A DNA stretch of 64,000 bases from Gulosibacter macacae (GTDB taxonomy: Bacteria; Actinomycetota; Actinomycetes; Actinomycetales; Microbacteriaceae): positions 186,001 through 250,000 of the forward strand of contig NZ_RQVS01000001.1 of NCBI RefSeq assembly GCF_003865375.1, read 5' to 3'. A model generated the notes under the pieces. The model had not been told where the DNA came from, did no database searches, and worked only from the letters and a program-made list of their open reading frames with translations. Position numbers and translations under genes: made by a program. Of this stretch, positions 16,896-26,039 are shown piece after piece. Positions within the stretch are counted from its first letter, which is position 1; every line of letters begins with the position of its first letter.

Positions 16896-16951
16896 CCGAG
16901 ACCTCCTCGGAGTGTGTTGTGTGCGTGCGGACGACACTGAAGGAGGAGACC
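16896..16951 (+). promoter_or_regulatory. Structured pnp leader with possible Shine-Dalgarno sequestration
   Basis: CCTCCT at 16902-16907 is complementary to AGGAGG at 16941-16946, the ribosome-binding site of pnp. A local hairpin CCGAG/CTCGG competes for the same bases. A 17-codon ORF (16887-16940, ATG to TGA) covers the upstream strand and ends just before the site. PNPase genes are commonly autoregulated through their leaders, but this exact structure is my inference. Confidence 0.35.
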
Positions 16952-19237
16952 TTGGAAGGTCCCGAAATCAAGTTCGCCGAGACTGTGATCGACAATGGTC
17001 GATTCGGCACCCGTACCATCCGCTTTGAGACCGGCCGACTTGCCCAGCAGGCGCAGGGCTCTGCTGTCGCCTACCTTGACGAAGAGACCATGCTGCTCTC
17101 GGCAACGAGCGTCTCGAAGCACCCGAAGGAGCACTTCGACTTCTTCCCGCTCACCGTTGACGTTGAAGAGCGTGCCTACGCGAAGGGCGCCATTCCCGGC
17201 TCGTTCTTCCGTCGCGAGGCTCGCCCCTCGACCGACGCCATCCTCGCCTGCCGTCTGATTGACCGTCCGCTGCGCCCCTCGTTCGTCGACGGTCTGCGTA
17301 ACGAGGTGCAGATCGTTGTCACCGTGCTCTCGATCGCTCCCGACGAGACCTACGATGTGCTCGCAGTGAATGCTGCCTCGATGTCGTCGCAGATCTCGGG
17401 CGTGCCCTTCTCGGGCCCGATCGGTGCCGTGCGCGTCGCCCTCATCGACGGCCAGTGGGTTGCCTTCCCGAAGCACTCGCAGGTTGAGGAAGCCGTCTTT
17501 GAACTCACCGTTGCTGGTCGCGTGATTACGCGTGCCGACGGCACCGAAGACGTCGCAATCATGACCGTTGAGGCGCAGGCCCCCGACAACGCTTGGGCGC
17601 TCATCAAGGCCGGCGCGAAGAAGCCCGACGAGAAGGTCGTGGCCGAGGGCCTCGAGGCATCGAAGCCGTTCATCGCGCAGCTCGTGAAGGCACAGCTCGA
17701 CGTCGCCGGTCAGGTAAACGCGCAGGTGCGCGAGTACCCGACCTTCCCCGCCTACACCGACGCCGTGTTCGAGGCCGTCAATGGCTTCGCCCACGACGAG
17801 CTTGCTGGCATCTACCAGATCGCCGACAAGGTCGAGCGTCAGGACGCCGACGACGCGCTCAAGGAGCGCACTAAGGCATTCATCGCTGAGAAGATCGAAG
17901 CGGGCGAGCTCGACGAGCAGGCCGCCTCGCAGGTCTCGGCCGCCTACAAGTCGGTCACCAAGGAGATCGTCCGCGGACGCATCCTCGACCTCGGTGAGCG
18001 CATCGACGGCCGCGGCGTTGCCGACATCCGTCAGCTTGACGCCGAACTCGACGTCATCCCGCGCGTCCACGGCTCGGCGATCTTCCAACGTGGCGAGACC
18101 CAGATCCTCTCGGTCACCACGCTCAACATGCTCAAGATGGAGCAGCAGATCGACTCGCTCTCGCCGGTGACGACGAAGCGCTACATGCACCACTACAACT
18201 TCCCGCCCTACTCGACCGGTGAGACCGGCCGCGTTGGTTCGCCGAAGCGCCGCGAAATCGGCCACGGCAACCTCGCCGAGAAGGCGCTTGTCGCGGTGCT
18301 TCCGGCTCGTGACGAGTTCCCCTACGCCATTCGCGTGGTTTCGGAGGCGCTCGGTTCGAACGGTTCGACCTCGATGGGTTCGGTCTGTGGCTCGACGCTC
18401 TCGCTCCTCAACGCCGGTGTGCCGCTGCGCGCCCCGGTCGCGGGTATCGCGATGGGCCTCGTGAGTGCCGAAGTTGACGGCGAGACCAAGTTCCAGGCGC
18501 TCACCGACATCCTCGGTGCCGAAGACGCGCTCGGCGACATGGACTTTAAGGTTGCCGGTACCGCCGAGTTCATCACCGCGCTTCAGCTCGACACGAAGCT
18601 CGACGGCATCCCCTCGCACGTGCTCGACACCGCGCTCCAGCAGGCACACGATGCTCGCATCCAGATCCTCGACCAGGCGATCAATGCGGTCATCACCGAG
18701 CCCGACGAGATGGCCGACACCGCTCCGCGCATCATCGCGGTGCAGATCCCGGTCGACAAGATCGGTGAGGTCATCGGCCCCAAGGGCAAGATCATCAACC
18801 AGATCCAGGATGACACCGGCGCGGACATCTCGATCGAGGACGATGGCACGGTCTACATCGGTGCGACCGACGGCCCCTCGGCTGAGGCTGCCCGTGACGC
18901 GATCAACGCGATCGCGAACCCGCAGACCCCCGAGGTTGGCGAGCAGTACCTCGGCACCGTCGTGAAGCTCGCAAGCTTCGGCGCGTTCGTGTCGCTGCTG
19001 CCGGGCAAGGACGGCCTGCTGCACATCTCCGAGGTGCGCAAGCTCGTCGGTGGCAAGCGCGTCGACGACGTTGAGTCGGTGCTCTCGGTGGGCCAGAAGC
19101 TCCTCGTGCGCATCACCAAGGTCGACAACCGCGGCAAGCTCTCGCTCGAGCCGGTGCTCGACGAGGATGCTGCCGAGGCTCCCGCTGAGGCGTCGGTCGA
19201 AGAGGTTGGCATCGACATCTCGGGTGACGACGAGTAG
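16952..19237 (+). CDS. pnp: Polyribonucleotide nucleotidyltransferase (PNPase)
   Basis: This encodes 761 residues. PNPase degrades RNA 3' to 5' using phosphate and can add 3' tails. Two RNase PH-like domains (about 5-240 and 340-570) flank a helical linker; the active second domain has [17 protein letters not shown] and [15 protein letters not shown] domain ([12 protein letters not shown]) and an S1 domain ([13 protein letters not shown]) follow, with an acidic tail. The TTG at 16952 is chosen because AAGGAGGAG lies just upstream; the GTG at 16919 would precede that site. It is bounded by a long leader and a terminator, so it is its own transcription unit. Confidence 0.97.
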   Translation: MEGPEIKFAETVIDNGRFGTRTIRFETGRLAQQAQGSAVAYLDEETMLLSATSVSKHPKEHFDFFPLTVDVEERAYAKGAIPGSFFRREARPSTDAILACRLIDRPLRPSFVDGLRNEVQIVVTVLSIAPDETYDVLAVNAASMSSQISGVPFSGPIGAVRVALIDGQWVAFPKHSQVEEAVFELTVAGRVITRADGTEDVAIMTVEAQAPDNAWALIKAGAKKPDEKVVAEGLEASKPFIAQLVKAQLDVAGQVNAQVREYPTFPAYTDAVFEAVNGFAHDELAGIYQIADKVERQDADDALKERTKAFIAEKIEAGELDEQAASQVSAAYKSVTKEIVRGRILDLGERIDGRGVADIRQLDAELDVIPRVHGSAIFQRGETQILSVTTLNMLKMEQQIDSLSPVTTKRYMHHYNFPPYSTGETGRVGSPKRREIGHGNLAEKALVAVLPARDEFPYAIRVVSEALGSNGSTSMGSVCGSTLSLLNAGVPLRAPVAGIAMGLVSAEVDGETKFQALTDILGAEDALGDMDFKVAGTAEFITALQLDTKLDGIPSHVLDTALQQAHDARIQILDQAINAVITEPDEMADTAPRIIAVQIPVDKIGEVIGPKGKIINQIQDDTGADISIEDDGTVYIGATDGPSAEAARDAINAIANPQTPEVGEQYLGTVVKLASFGAFVSLLPGKDGLLHISEVRKLVGGKRVDDVESVLSVGQKLLVRITKVDNRGKLSLEPVLDEDAAEAPAEASVEEVGIDISGDDE

Positions 19238-19249
19238 TCACTCACCTCG

Positions 19250-19287
19250 CGCAAAAGCGCCCCTCCACTTGGAGGGGCGCTTTTGCG
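19250..19287. terminator. Bidirectional hairpin terminator after pnp
   Basis: CGCAAAAGCGCCCCTCC pairs with GGAGGGGCGCTTTTGCG across a short loop between convergent genes. The stem itself contains an A4/T4 stretch, so it can serve both strands. Confidence 0.8.
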
Positions 19288-19294
19288 TGGCCTG

Positions 19295-19822
19295 CTATTC
19301 CTTATTCTCAAACACCGCCATGATGTGGCCGCGGGCAATGACGTGCTCGCGCATCATGAAGTGCACGCGGGCGGCAGTGAGATCTCCCGGCAGATCGAGG
19401 CGGGTATCGAGGGCCTGCACCGTGAAGAAATAGCGGTGCGGGCCGTGGCCCGCCGGTGGCGCGGCACCGCGATAGCTGCGTTCGAGCACCTCATTGAACC
19501 CTGCCGCCGAACCTTCGGGGAGCAGGTGCAACTCGCCCGTGCCGATTCCTTCGTCGATCGAGGTGCAATCGGCTGGCAGGTTGTAGAGCACCCAGTGCCA
19601 GAAGCCCGACATAGTTGGTGCATCCGGGTCGTAGCAGGTTACCGAGTACGAGACCGCGCCCGGCACTGCATCCCAGCTCAGCGCGGGGGAGAGGTTCTCG
19701 CCACCGTGCGATTCAGCCACGTTCGTGAGCGGCAATTGATCACCATCGGAGAAGGCAGCGCGCACCTCAAGGGGCTCGGCCGGAAGCAACTGTTCATAGG
19801 GATTGTTCTGCGGCAGGGACAT
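19295..19822 (-). CDS. YbhB/YbcL family Raf kinase inhibitor-like (PEBP) protein
   Basis: This encodes 175 residues. The start was set at the ATG preceded by GGAGGAATTG. The phosphatidylethanolamine-binding fold is shown by LSPALSWDAVPGAVSYSV, the CYDPDAP.MSGFWHWVLYNLP motif and GPHRYFFTVQALD. No signal peptide is present. Bacterial members bind small anionic ligands, but their physiological role is mostly unknown. It is convergent with pnp; the next gene in the same orientation lies about 85 nt downstream of its start region and is separately initiated. Confidence 0.92.
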   Translation of the reverse strand: MSLPQNNPYEQLLPAEPLEVRAAFSDGDQLPLTNVAESHGGENLSPALSWDAVPGAVSYSVTCYDPDAPTMSGFWHWVLYNLPADCTSIDEGIGTGELHLLPEGSAAGFNEVLERSYRGAAPPAGHGPHRYFFTVQALDTRLDLPGDLTAARVHFMMREHVIARGHIMAVFENKE

Positions 19823-19906
19823 CAATTCCTCCATTGCAACGATCGGTCTTGACGCCAAGCGTGCCACGAGCGGATGCGTACAGCCTGCGCGGGTGCGTGC
19901 CGATAA

Positions 19907-20566
19907 CTACGCTTCGTCGTCATTCAAGCCGACCCATTTGGCCGCGTAATCGAGCGGCTCAGCAAAATGCTCCATCGGCACATTCGGATGCAGTTGGGCC
20001 CGAATAATGGCGAGCGTCTGGCGGAGCTGCTCGGAATCAAACCAGGCACCGAACGGCACTTCGATGCGGCCGGGTGCTGGGCCGTCGCCGCCGTCAAAGC
20101 CCTTCACTTCGTGTCGCGGATCATTGATGACTCGCCGGTCGCCGACGTAGAACGCAAGCTCAATGAAATTGAGTCCGATATCGCGCATGATGCCGTTTGC
20201 GATGTTGCGGGAGTTTTCGATCTTGTGCACGCCGTCATAGCTCAGCACCCTCGATACCTGGTGCCAGGGTATGGCGATACGACCACCAATGATGAGGTGC
20301 GAGTTGGTGAACTCGAGTACCGCACCATCGGGGGCGACGAATCGCATTGCTTTCCGATGAATAAGGAAGACCCGCAGTGCCAGTAGCAGGGCGAGCGCCG
20401 CCAGAATCGGCGCCGTGAACTTGATTCGAGAGCCCTCCGGATTCCACACGAGGGCAACAATCGCGAGCGCGAGTAAGACGGCGATGAGCACCACGAGCTT
20501 GGTTCTTGCGCGTCTTGCCCGTGCGGCTCGTTCGGCCGAAATCACGAGGCGAAGCGGGGTGCTCAA
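19907..20566 (-). CDS. PH-like domain membrane protein, unknown function
   Basis: This encodes 219 residues from a TTG preceded by AGGAG at 6 nt spacing. Two membrane segments lie at about residues 23-42 and 48-66. The cytoplasmic part resembles a bacterial pleckstrin-homology-type fold: RFVAPDGAVLEFTNSHLIIGGRIAIPWHQVSRVL and IELAFYVGDR. It ends with the acidic GLNDDEA. The frame is open far upstream on this strand, but those codons lie antisense to the M16 peptidase and are not credible. It is divergent from the M16 peptidase gene. Function unknown. Confidence 0.75.
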   Translation of the reverse strand: MSTPLRLVISAERAARARRARTKLVVLIAVLLALAIVALVWNPEGSRIKFTAPILAALALLLALRVFLIHRKAMRFVAPDGAVLEFTNSHLIIGGRIAIPWHQVSRVLSYDGVHKIENSRNIANGIMRDIGLNFIELAFYVGDRRVINDPRHEVKGFDGGDGPAPGRIEVPFGAWFDSEQLRQTLAIIRAQLHPNVPMEHFAEPLDYAAKWVGLNDDEA

Positions 20567-20677
20567 TTGCTGCTCCTGACTGCCGCTGGCGTTGGGGCCT
20601 GGCTGCCGCTGGTGTTGAGGGGAGTGTAATCGCGTCAGCACGAGCTGCGTGCGCAGGCAGGGGTCGCAGGCCCCGGG

Positions 20678-20683
20678 TAGGCT
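20678..20683 (+). promoter_or_regulatory. Probable -10 of the M16 peptidase gene (TAGGCT)
   Basis: TAGGCT ends 9 nt before the ATG, and there is no ribosome-binding site, fitting leaderless transcription. Confidence 0.4.
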
Positions 20684-20692
20684 GTCGCGGAT

Positions 20693-22039
20693 ATGTCTGA
20701 ACCGATTCCGTTGCCGCTTGACCTGCCCGAACTCGACCTCGAAGTTGCGGGAGGTGCAAGATTTCGTCGCTCGGTTCTTCCCAGCGGTGTGCGTCTCATC
20801 ACCGAGGATGTGCCGGGCGCGGCATCGGTCTCCATCGGCTGTTTCGTGCCGCTTGGCTCGCGCGACGAGGCCGATTCGGAATACGGGTCGAGCCATTTTC
20901 TCGAGCATCTGCTCTTCAAGGGCACGCCCACGCGCAGTGCCCGTGATGTCGCTCTCGCGTTTGAACGCGTTGGCGGCGACTTCAATGCGGCGACCTCCCG
21001 CGAACAAACGGTCTACCACGCACGCGTACGCGATCACGACCTGCCGCTCGCGATCGATGTGCTCGCCGATATGCTCACCTCCTCGCTCATCGAGCACGAC
21101 GATTTTGAGACCGAGCGCGGGGTCATCCTCGAAGAAATTGCGATGACCGATGACGATCCGATCGATGTGCTCTGGGAGCGGTTCTACGCGACCCACTTTG
21201 ACGAGCATCCGCTTGGCCGCCCGATCGCTGGCACGCGCGAGTCGATCAGCGCGACCAAGCGAGACGGCGTCGTTGAGTTCTATCGCCGCAACTATCGCCC
21301 CGACACGCTCGTTGTCGCGATTGCGGGGCGTGTCGACCACGAGGCGGCGAAGATTCGGTTGGAAGCGGGCCTGCGCGCCGGTGGCTGGGATCTCGACACG
21401 CCGCGGGCGCCAACGCCTCGTCGTGATGCCACGGTGCTGGCGCGCCCCGCACGCGAGCGCTTTGAAACGCTCGATCGTCCGCTTGAGCAGACGAACCTCA
21501 TCATCGGCATGCCCGGCATTAACGCGACTGATCAGCGCCGCAATGTGAACGGGATGCTGCACCACATCCTCGGCGGTGGCATGTCATCGCGACTCTTCCA
21601 AGAAGTGCGCGAGCGCCGCGGCCTGGTCTACTCGGTGTACTCCTTCAGCGCGACGCACGCCGATGCCGGCGTCGCGGGCGTTTACGCCGGCTGTCTGCCG
21701 TCAAAGGCGGCCGAAGCCATCCGGGTCATTCGCGCGGAGCTCGAACGCGTCGCTACCGACGGGGTCACCGACGAAGAAATGGCGGATGCGCGCGGAGCCG
21801 GAGCGGGTGCGGGCGCGCTCGCGCTCGAATCAAATGTCGCTCGGATGCACCGCTTGGCTCGCGCCGAACTGGTACTCGGAGAATTCATTGACCTTGATGG
21901 CAGTGTGGCGCGATTGAATGCAGTGACGGCGGATGAATTGCGTTCGCTCGCGCAGACGCTGGTGACTTCGGGTCACACGATCGAGGCGATTGGTCCGCTC
22001 ACTGATGAAGCTCGTACCGAATTGGAGGCATTGCGATGA
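20693..22039 (+). CDS. M16-family zinc peptidase (mitochondrial processing peptidase-like)
   Basis: This encodes 448 residues. The inverted zinc motif HFLEH (His68, Glu71, His72) and the distal ligand in ILEEIAM (Glu147 or Glu148) are intact, so it should be active. GGDFNAATSREQT and the second-domain GLVYSVYSF match the M16B subfamily, whose members cleave short unfolded peptides in a clamshell chamber. There is no signal peptide, hence cytoplasmic. It corresponds in position to the mycobacterial pepR gene downstream of pnp. It overlaps the histidine phosphatase gene by 4 nt. Confidence 0.95.
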   Translation: MSEPIPLPLDLPELDLEVAGGARFRRSVLPSGVRLITEDVPGAASVSIGCFVPLGSRDEADSEYGSSHFLEHLLFKGTPTRSARDVALAFERVGGDFNAATSREQTVYHARVRDHDLPLAIDVLADMLTSSLIEHDDFETERGVILEEIAMTDDDPIDVLWERFYATHFDEHPLGRPIAGTRESISATKRDGVVEFYRRNYRPDTLVVAIAGRVDHEAAKIRLEAGLRAGGWDLDTPRAPTPRRDATVLARPARERFETLDRPLEQTNLIIGMPGINATDQRRNVNGMLHHILGGGMSSRLFQEVRERRGLVYSVYSFSATHADAGVAGVYAGCLPSKAAEAIRVIRAELERVATDGVTDEEMADARGAGAGAGALALESNVARMHRLARAELVLGEFIDLDGSVARLNAVTADELRSLAQTLVTSGHTIEAIGPLTDEARTELEALR

Positions 22040-22635
22040 GTCACTACCTCTACCTCGTGCGTCACGGTGAGCAACAGGATGCTGAGCACGGCATCACCGA
22101 CGGCCCACTTTCGGAGCGCGGCAAGGCCCAGGCGCACGCCATCGGTGCCCGGCTCGCCAAGGTGCCGTTTGATGCAGCCTTCACCTCGCTGCTCGATCGC
22201 GCTGCCGAAACCGCTGCAATCATCGACACCTACACGCAGGGCCCGCCGGTTGAGCCGAGCAATCTGCTCTTCGATTGCATCCCATCCTCAGGCGAGGGTG
22301 CGCCGGCGGTCTATGAGAGCTTTTTCTCGGGCGTCCACGCTGAGGCGATCGAAGCCGGCGAGGCGCAGATGCGTGATGCACAGGCCACCTGGTTTACCCG
22401 GCCGCGCGAAGACCAGCACACACTGCTCGTGACGCACAATTTCGTGATCGGCGACTTCATTCGCGCCGTGCTCGATCTCCCGGCCTGGCGCTGGCTCACC
22501 TTCGGCACCTGTAACTCGGCACTCACCGTGCTGCGGCTGCGCTCGGTGCGACCGGCCGAAGTCGTCTTGCTTGGGGATGCGAGCCACCTCGCACCGGCCG
22601 ACCGTACCGGCCGCTCGTGGTTCCCTGACGTCTGA
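22036..22635 (+). CDS. Histidine phosphatase family protein
   Basis: This encodes 199 residues. The phosphoglycerate-mutase-like fold is shown by LYLVRHGEQQ with the catalytic RHG at 9-11, a DGPLSERGKAQA segment, and LLVTHNFVIGDF with the second catalytic His. It contains an Arg in LLDRAAETA. The start overlaps the M16 peptidase stop (ATGA). Substrate cannot be predicted; the family ranges from sugar phosphatases to protein phosphatases. It lies 64 nt upstream of dapB. Confidence 0.9.
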   Translation: MSHYLYLVRHGEQQDAEHGITDGPLSERGKAQAHAIGARLAKVPFDAAFTSLLDRAAETAAIIDTYTQGPPVEPSNLLFDCIPSSGEGAPAVYESFFSGVHAEAIEAGEAQMRDAQATWFTRPREDQHTLLVTHNFVIGDFIRAVLDLPAWRWLTFGTCNSALTVLRLRSVRPAEVVLLGDASHLAPADRTGRSWFPDV

Positions 22636-22686
22636 GAGACCGCAAGGCCGACAATGCGCGCGGCAACTGGCCTCGGCGGGCCTCGG

Positions 22687-22692
22687 TAGGCT
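22687..22692 (+). promoter_or_regulatory. Possible dapB -10 hexamer (TAGGCT)
   Basis: TAGGCT ends 7 nt before the dapB ATG. A GGAG also lies close by, so the site may serve either leaderless or leadered initiation. Confidence 0.35.
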
Positions 22693-22699
22693 GGAGCGT

Positions 22700-23428
22700 A
22701 TGACGATTTCGGTAGCGCTCAGCGGTGCAACGGGACGGATGGGCGGGCTCATCCAGCAAATCATCGACGAGACCGAGGGTCTGCGCCTCCACGCGCTCCT
22801 CGACAGCAAGTCGCCGGCTACGGCCATGGACGGCGCCGATGTGCTCATTGACGTCACCCGCATTGAAGTGAGCGAGCAACTCGTCGGTCACGCGATTACC
22901 AATGGCATCAATGTCGTCGTTGGCACGAGCGGCTGGAACGCCGATCGGCTCGAGCAACTCGCCGATCGCATCCCAGCTGAGCGCGGTGTCATTGTCGTGC
23001 CAAATTTCTCGATCGGTTCAGTGCTCTCGACGAACCTTGCCACCATTGCCGGACGTTTCTATGACTCCATTGAAATCCTCGAAGCGCACCACGCGGGCAA
23101 GATCGATTCACCTTCGGGTACCGCCGTGCGCACCGCCGAGCGCATCGCCGCCGCCCGCGAGGATGCGCTTGAGGCGCCCTTCGGCGAGCAACGGGCACGG
23201 GGCGAAGTTGTGGCCGGCATCCCAGTGCACTCGCTACGTCTGCGCGGTGTGGTCGCCGACCAGCAGGTGATCTTTGGTGGCGTTGGCGAGACCCTCACCA
23301 TTCGCCACGAGACGCTCTCGAGCGACGCCTACGCTCAGGGCATTCGCCTGGCGCTCGAAGCCGCGCCCGAGCTACGTGGCCTCACCGTCGGACTCGATGC
23401 ACTGCTCGGCATTGGAGCGGCCGCATGA
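22700..23428 (+). CDS. dapB: 4-hydroxy-tetrahydrodipicolinate reductase
   Basis: This encodes 242 residues, typical of actinobacterial DapB. It reduces 4-hydroxy-tetrahydrodipicolinate with NAD(P)H in the lysine/diaminopimelate pathway. The nucleotide-binding loop is GATGRMG (9-15). The active-site block is EAHHAGKIDSPSGTA with the catalytic His pair and Lys, and GVGETLTIRHE is conserved. ATG 22700 has GGAG at 22693-22696. It overlaps the next membrane-protein gene by 4 nt (ATGA), and that gene in turn overlaps thyX, so the three form a unit. Confidence 0.97.
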   Translation: MTISVALSGATGRMGGLIQQIIDETEGLRLHALLDSKSPATAMDGADVLIDVTRIEVSEQLVGHAITNGINVVVGTSGWNADRLEQLADRIPAERGVIVVPNFSIGSVLSTNLATIAGRFYDSIEILEAHHAGKIDSPSGTAVRTAERIAAAREDALEAPFGEQRARGEVVAGIPVHSLRLRGVVADQQVIFGGVGETLTIRHETLSSDAYAQGIRLALEAAPELRGLTVGLDALLGIGAAA

Positions 23429-23925
23429 AACGCTGGCCCGGAGCCAAAATCGGTGTGGTGGTCCTCACCATCCTCACCCTGATTTACGTCGTCGCCGTAT
23501 TCCAGCTTGCCTGGGGACTGGTGGCTTCGGGTGAGCCGATTGCGATCGCCATGGGCGTGTTCCTCGTGATCTTCCCCGTCATTGGTGTCGTCTTCGTCAT
23601 CCGCGACCTCCTGTTTGCCCTGCGCGGGAATGAGTTGCTCGCACGAATGGCGGCAGCGGGGGAGCTGCCCGAAGACGATCTGCCGCGACGTCCGAGCGGA
23701 CGGCCGGTGCTCGAAGCTGCTGACGCCGAGTTCCCAGAGCTCAAGCGCGACGTGGAAACGCATCCTGATGATTACCGTGCCTGGGCGCGCCTGGCGCTCG
23801 GCTACAAAGCCTCGGGCGATGCCGCACGCGCGCGCAAGGCGATGCGTCAGGCAATTGCGCTCGAGCGCGCAGGCTCCACGGGCGGGCCGGCGGAGCCCGA
23901 GAAGAGCGATAGGGTTGCCGAGTGA
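23425..23925 (+). CDS. Membrane-anchored protein with short TPR-like C-terminus, unknown function
   Basis: This encodes 166 residues. Two membrane segments (about 9-30 and 38-60) are followed by a cytoplasmic region in which PDDYRAWARLALGYKASGDAARARKAMRQA looks like one or two TPR-type helical hairpins. It sits between dapB and thyX with 4-nt overlaps on both sides (ATGA, GTGA). This small gene recurs between dapB and thyX in related actinobacteria as I recall, but no function is known. Confidence 0.85.
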   Translation: MKRWPGAKIGVVVLTILTLIYVVAVFQLAWGLVASGEPIAIAMGVFLVIFPVIGVVFVIRDLLFALRGNELLARMAAAGELPEDDLPRRPSGRPVLEAADAEFPELKRDVETHPDDYRAWARLALGYKASGDAARARKAMRQAIALERAGSTGGPAEPEKSDRVAE

Positions 23926-24668
23926 CTGACCAGATGGAATTCCGCAGTGATGTGACCGTCGAACTCGTTCGTTCACAGGCCTCCGATCGCGATGTGCTCT
24001 ACTCCGCGCGAGTCTCGACAGTCGGCGAACAGACGCTCGAAGACGCCGACCGCGCGCAAGAAGCCAGCGAAGGCACCGATCTCGCCAAGCGTGACCTCGG
24101 CCTCATCAACTTCCTCATGCGCGACCGCCACGGCACCCCGTTCGAGCACAACTCGATGACCTTCTACGTGCAGGCACCGATTTTTGTCTTCCGCGAGTTC
24201 CAGCGTCACCGCATGGCGAGCTACAACGAAGAGTCGGGGCGCTACCGCCAGCTGCAGCCGGTGTTCTACGTGCCCGGCCGCGACCGCCTGCTCGTACAGG
24301 AGGGCCGCCCCGGCAAGTATGAATTCTTCCCCGGCACCGACGAGCAGCACGATCTCATCGACGCTGAGGTGCGCCGCACGAGCACCGAGGCCTACGCCGC
24401 CTACGAGCGGATGCTTGACGCCGGCGTCGCCCGTGAGGTTGCCCGCATGGTGCTGCCGCTCAACATCTACTCCTCCATGTACGTGACGATGAATGCGCGC
24501 TCGCTCATGAACTTCCTCTCGTTGCGCACGAAGCGCGATGACTCGCACTTCCCGTCGTTCCCGCAGCGTGAGATCGAAATGTGCGCCGAGAAGATGGAAG
24601 CGGCCTGGCAAGAACTCATGCCCGCAACGCATGCCGCCTTCGACTCCAACGGTCGCGTTGCCCCCTAG
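23922..24668 (+). CDS. thyX: Flavin-dependent thymidylate synthase ThyX
   Basis: This encodes 248 residues with a GTG start overlapping the previous stop. ThyX makes dTMP from dUMP using FAD, NADPH and methylene-tetrahydrofolate. The signature RHRxxSxNExSxR is present as RHRMASYNEESGR. HGTPFEHNSMTFY and the dUMP-binding SLMNFLSLR are conserved. The neighbouring dapB-small membrane protein-thyX arrangement is conserved in actinobacteria. No thyA is visible in this window. The hemW start codon lies inside its last codons. Confidence 0.97.
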   Translation: MTDQMEFRSDVTVELVRSQASDRDVLYSARVSTVGEQTLEDADRAQEASEGTDLAKRDLGLINFLMRDRHGTPFEHNSMTFYVQAPIFVFREFQRHRMASYNEESGRYRQLQPVFYVPGRDRLLVQEGRPGKYEFFPGTDEQHDLIDAEVRRTSTEAYAAYERMLDAGVAREVARMVLPLNIYSSMYVTMNARSLMNFLSLRTKRDDSHFPSFPQREIEMCAEKMEAAWQELMPATHAAFDSNGRVAP

Positions 24669-25884
24669 CGCGCTACCCGAGGGTGAGCCGGTACCGGCAA
24701 ACGGTGCCCTGCCCGAGTCAGTGCACTTGGCACTCGCGAACGCGGCCGCGCCCCGACAGTTCGGTGCCTATGTGCACATCCCGTTCTGCTCGGTGCGCTG
24801 CGGCTACTGCGATTTCAATACCTACACGGCCACCGAATTGCGCGGGGTGACGCACGATTCATACCCGGATGCGCTGGGGCAAGAAATTGCGCTCGCGAGG
24901 CGGGTGCTCGACGACGCTCATCACCGCGCGCCGCTGTCGACCGTGTTCTTCGGCGGCGGCACACCGACACTCCTGCCCGCATCCGCGCTCACGGGCGTGC
25001 ACGCGCGCTTGCGTCAGACCTTTGGCATCATTGACGGCGCCGAAATCACCGTTGAAGCCAACCCCGACACCGTTGATCGGGCATCGCTACAGACGTTGGT
25101 TGACGGTGGCGTCACCCGCGTGAGTTTCGGGATGCAATCGGCGGTGCCACACGTGCTCGCGACGCTCGATCGCACCCACGACCCCCGCCGAGTTCCCGAG
25201 GTCGTCGCTGCGGCAAAGGCAGTGGGTCTGGAGGTGTCGGTCGACCTCATCTACGGCACACCGGGGGAGTCGCTCGATGATTGGCGCACTTCGCTTGAGG
25301 CCGCGCTGGCGCTTGAACCGACGCATATTTCGGCCTATGCCCTCATCATTGAGCCGGGCACCGCCATCGCCCGGCGCATCCGCCGTGGCGAACTTGCCGC
25401 GGTCGACGATGATCTGCAGGCCGATATGTACGAGCTTGCCGATGGCATGCTCAGCGCCGCTGGCTACCAGTGGTACGAGCTTTCGAATTGGTCGCTTGGC
25501 GGCGCGCACCCCTCGCGGCACAACCTCGCGTATTGGCACGACACCGATTGGTGGGGCTTCGGACCCGGGGCGCACAGCCACATCGCCGGCGTGCGGTTCT
25601 GGAACGTGAAGCATCCAGCAGCCTATGCCGAGCGACTTCGTGCAGGCTCGTCGCCCGCGCACGGCCGCGAGGTGCTCGATGCCGAACAACAACTTGCCGA
25701 GCGCGTGCTTCTGCGCACACGCCTGCGCGAGGGACTTGCGACAAGCGAGCTCGAGCATCCCGAACGCGTCGCTGAGCTCATCGCCGATGGTCTCGTCGAC
25801 GCGCGAGCGGCGTTGCAGGGTCGCGTTGTGCTCAGTCTGCGCGGGCGGCTCCTCGCCGATGTCGTGGCACGCACGCTGAGCTAG
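24658..25884 (+). CDS. hemW: Radical SAM heme chaperone HemW
   Basis: This encodes 408 residues from TTG 24658, overlapping thyX by 11 nt; a GTG near residue 22 is an alternative, and no clear ribosome-binding site exists for either. The radical SAM cluster motif is CSVRCGYCDF, with the N-terminal YVHIPF typical of HemW/HemN. FFGGGTPTLL, EANPD, SFGMQS and LIYGTPGES follow. HemW binds heme and is not itself a coproporphyrinogen oxidase, despite old annotations. The HRNLAYW-type element is RHNLAYW. It precedes hrcA-dnaJ as in many actinobacteria. Confidence 0.93.
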   Translation: MPPSALPEGEPVPANGALPESVHLALANAAAPRQFGAYVHIPFCSVRCGYCDFNTYTATELRGVTHDSYPDALGQEIALARRVLDDAHHRAPLSTVFFGGGTPTLLPASALTGVHARLRQTFGIIDGAEITVEANPDTVDRASLQTLVDGGVTRVSFGMQSAVPHVLATLDRTHDPRRVPEVVAAAKAVGLEVSVDLIYGTPGESLDDWRTSLEAALALEPTHISAYALIIEPGTAIARRIRRGELAAVDDDLQADMYELADGMLSAAGYQWYELSNWSLGGAHPSRHNLAYWHDTDWWGFGPGAHSHIAGVRFWNVKHPAAYAERLRAGSSPAHGREVLDAEQQLAERVLLRTRLREGLATSELEHPERVAELIADGLVDARAALQGRVVLSLRGRLLADVVARTLS

Positions 25885-25953
25885 GGCTTCGCTGTTCGCT
25901 TCGAGATGAACGCTGGTGGCTCGTTGCCAACGGTCCAAATGCGGAATCGCGCG

Positions 25954-25985
25954 TAGACTTGGCAGTCGATTGCCGGGAGTGCCAA
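25954..25985 (+). promoter_or_regulatory. CIRCE-like HrcA operator overlapping a -10 hexamer
   Basis: TTGGCAGTC (25959-25967), nine bases, then GAGTGCCAA (25977-25985): the arms are complementary except one position and match the TTAGCACTC-N9-GAGTGCTAA pattern. A TAGACT -10 hexamer (25954-25959) abuts it, so a bound HrcA would block transcription of hrcA-dnaJ. Confidence 0.75.
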
Positions 25986-26039
25986 CCACGCCCGGCGGGT
26001 AGGTTCCGGCAAACAGCATGAAAGGCACGGTGAGCGGCA

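Noticed and set aside
16772-19024. 750-codon open frame antisense to pnp
   Set aside because: It mirrors the codon-position bias of pnp in a high-G+C genome and gives low-complexity Arg/His/Glu-rich sequence without any motif. pnp is unambiguous.
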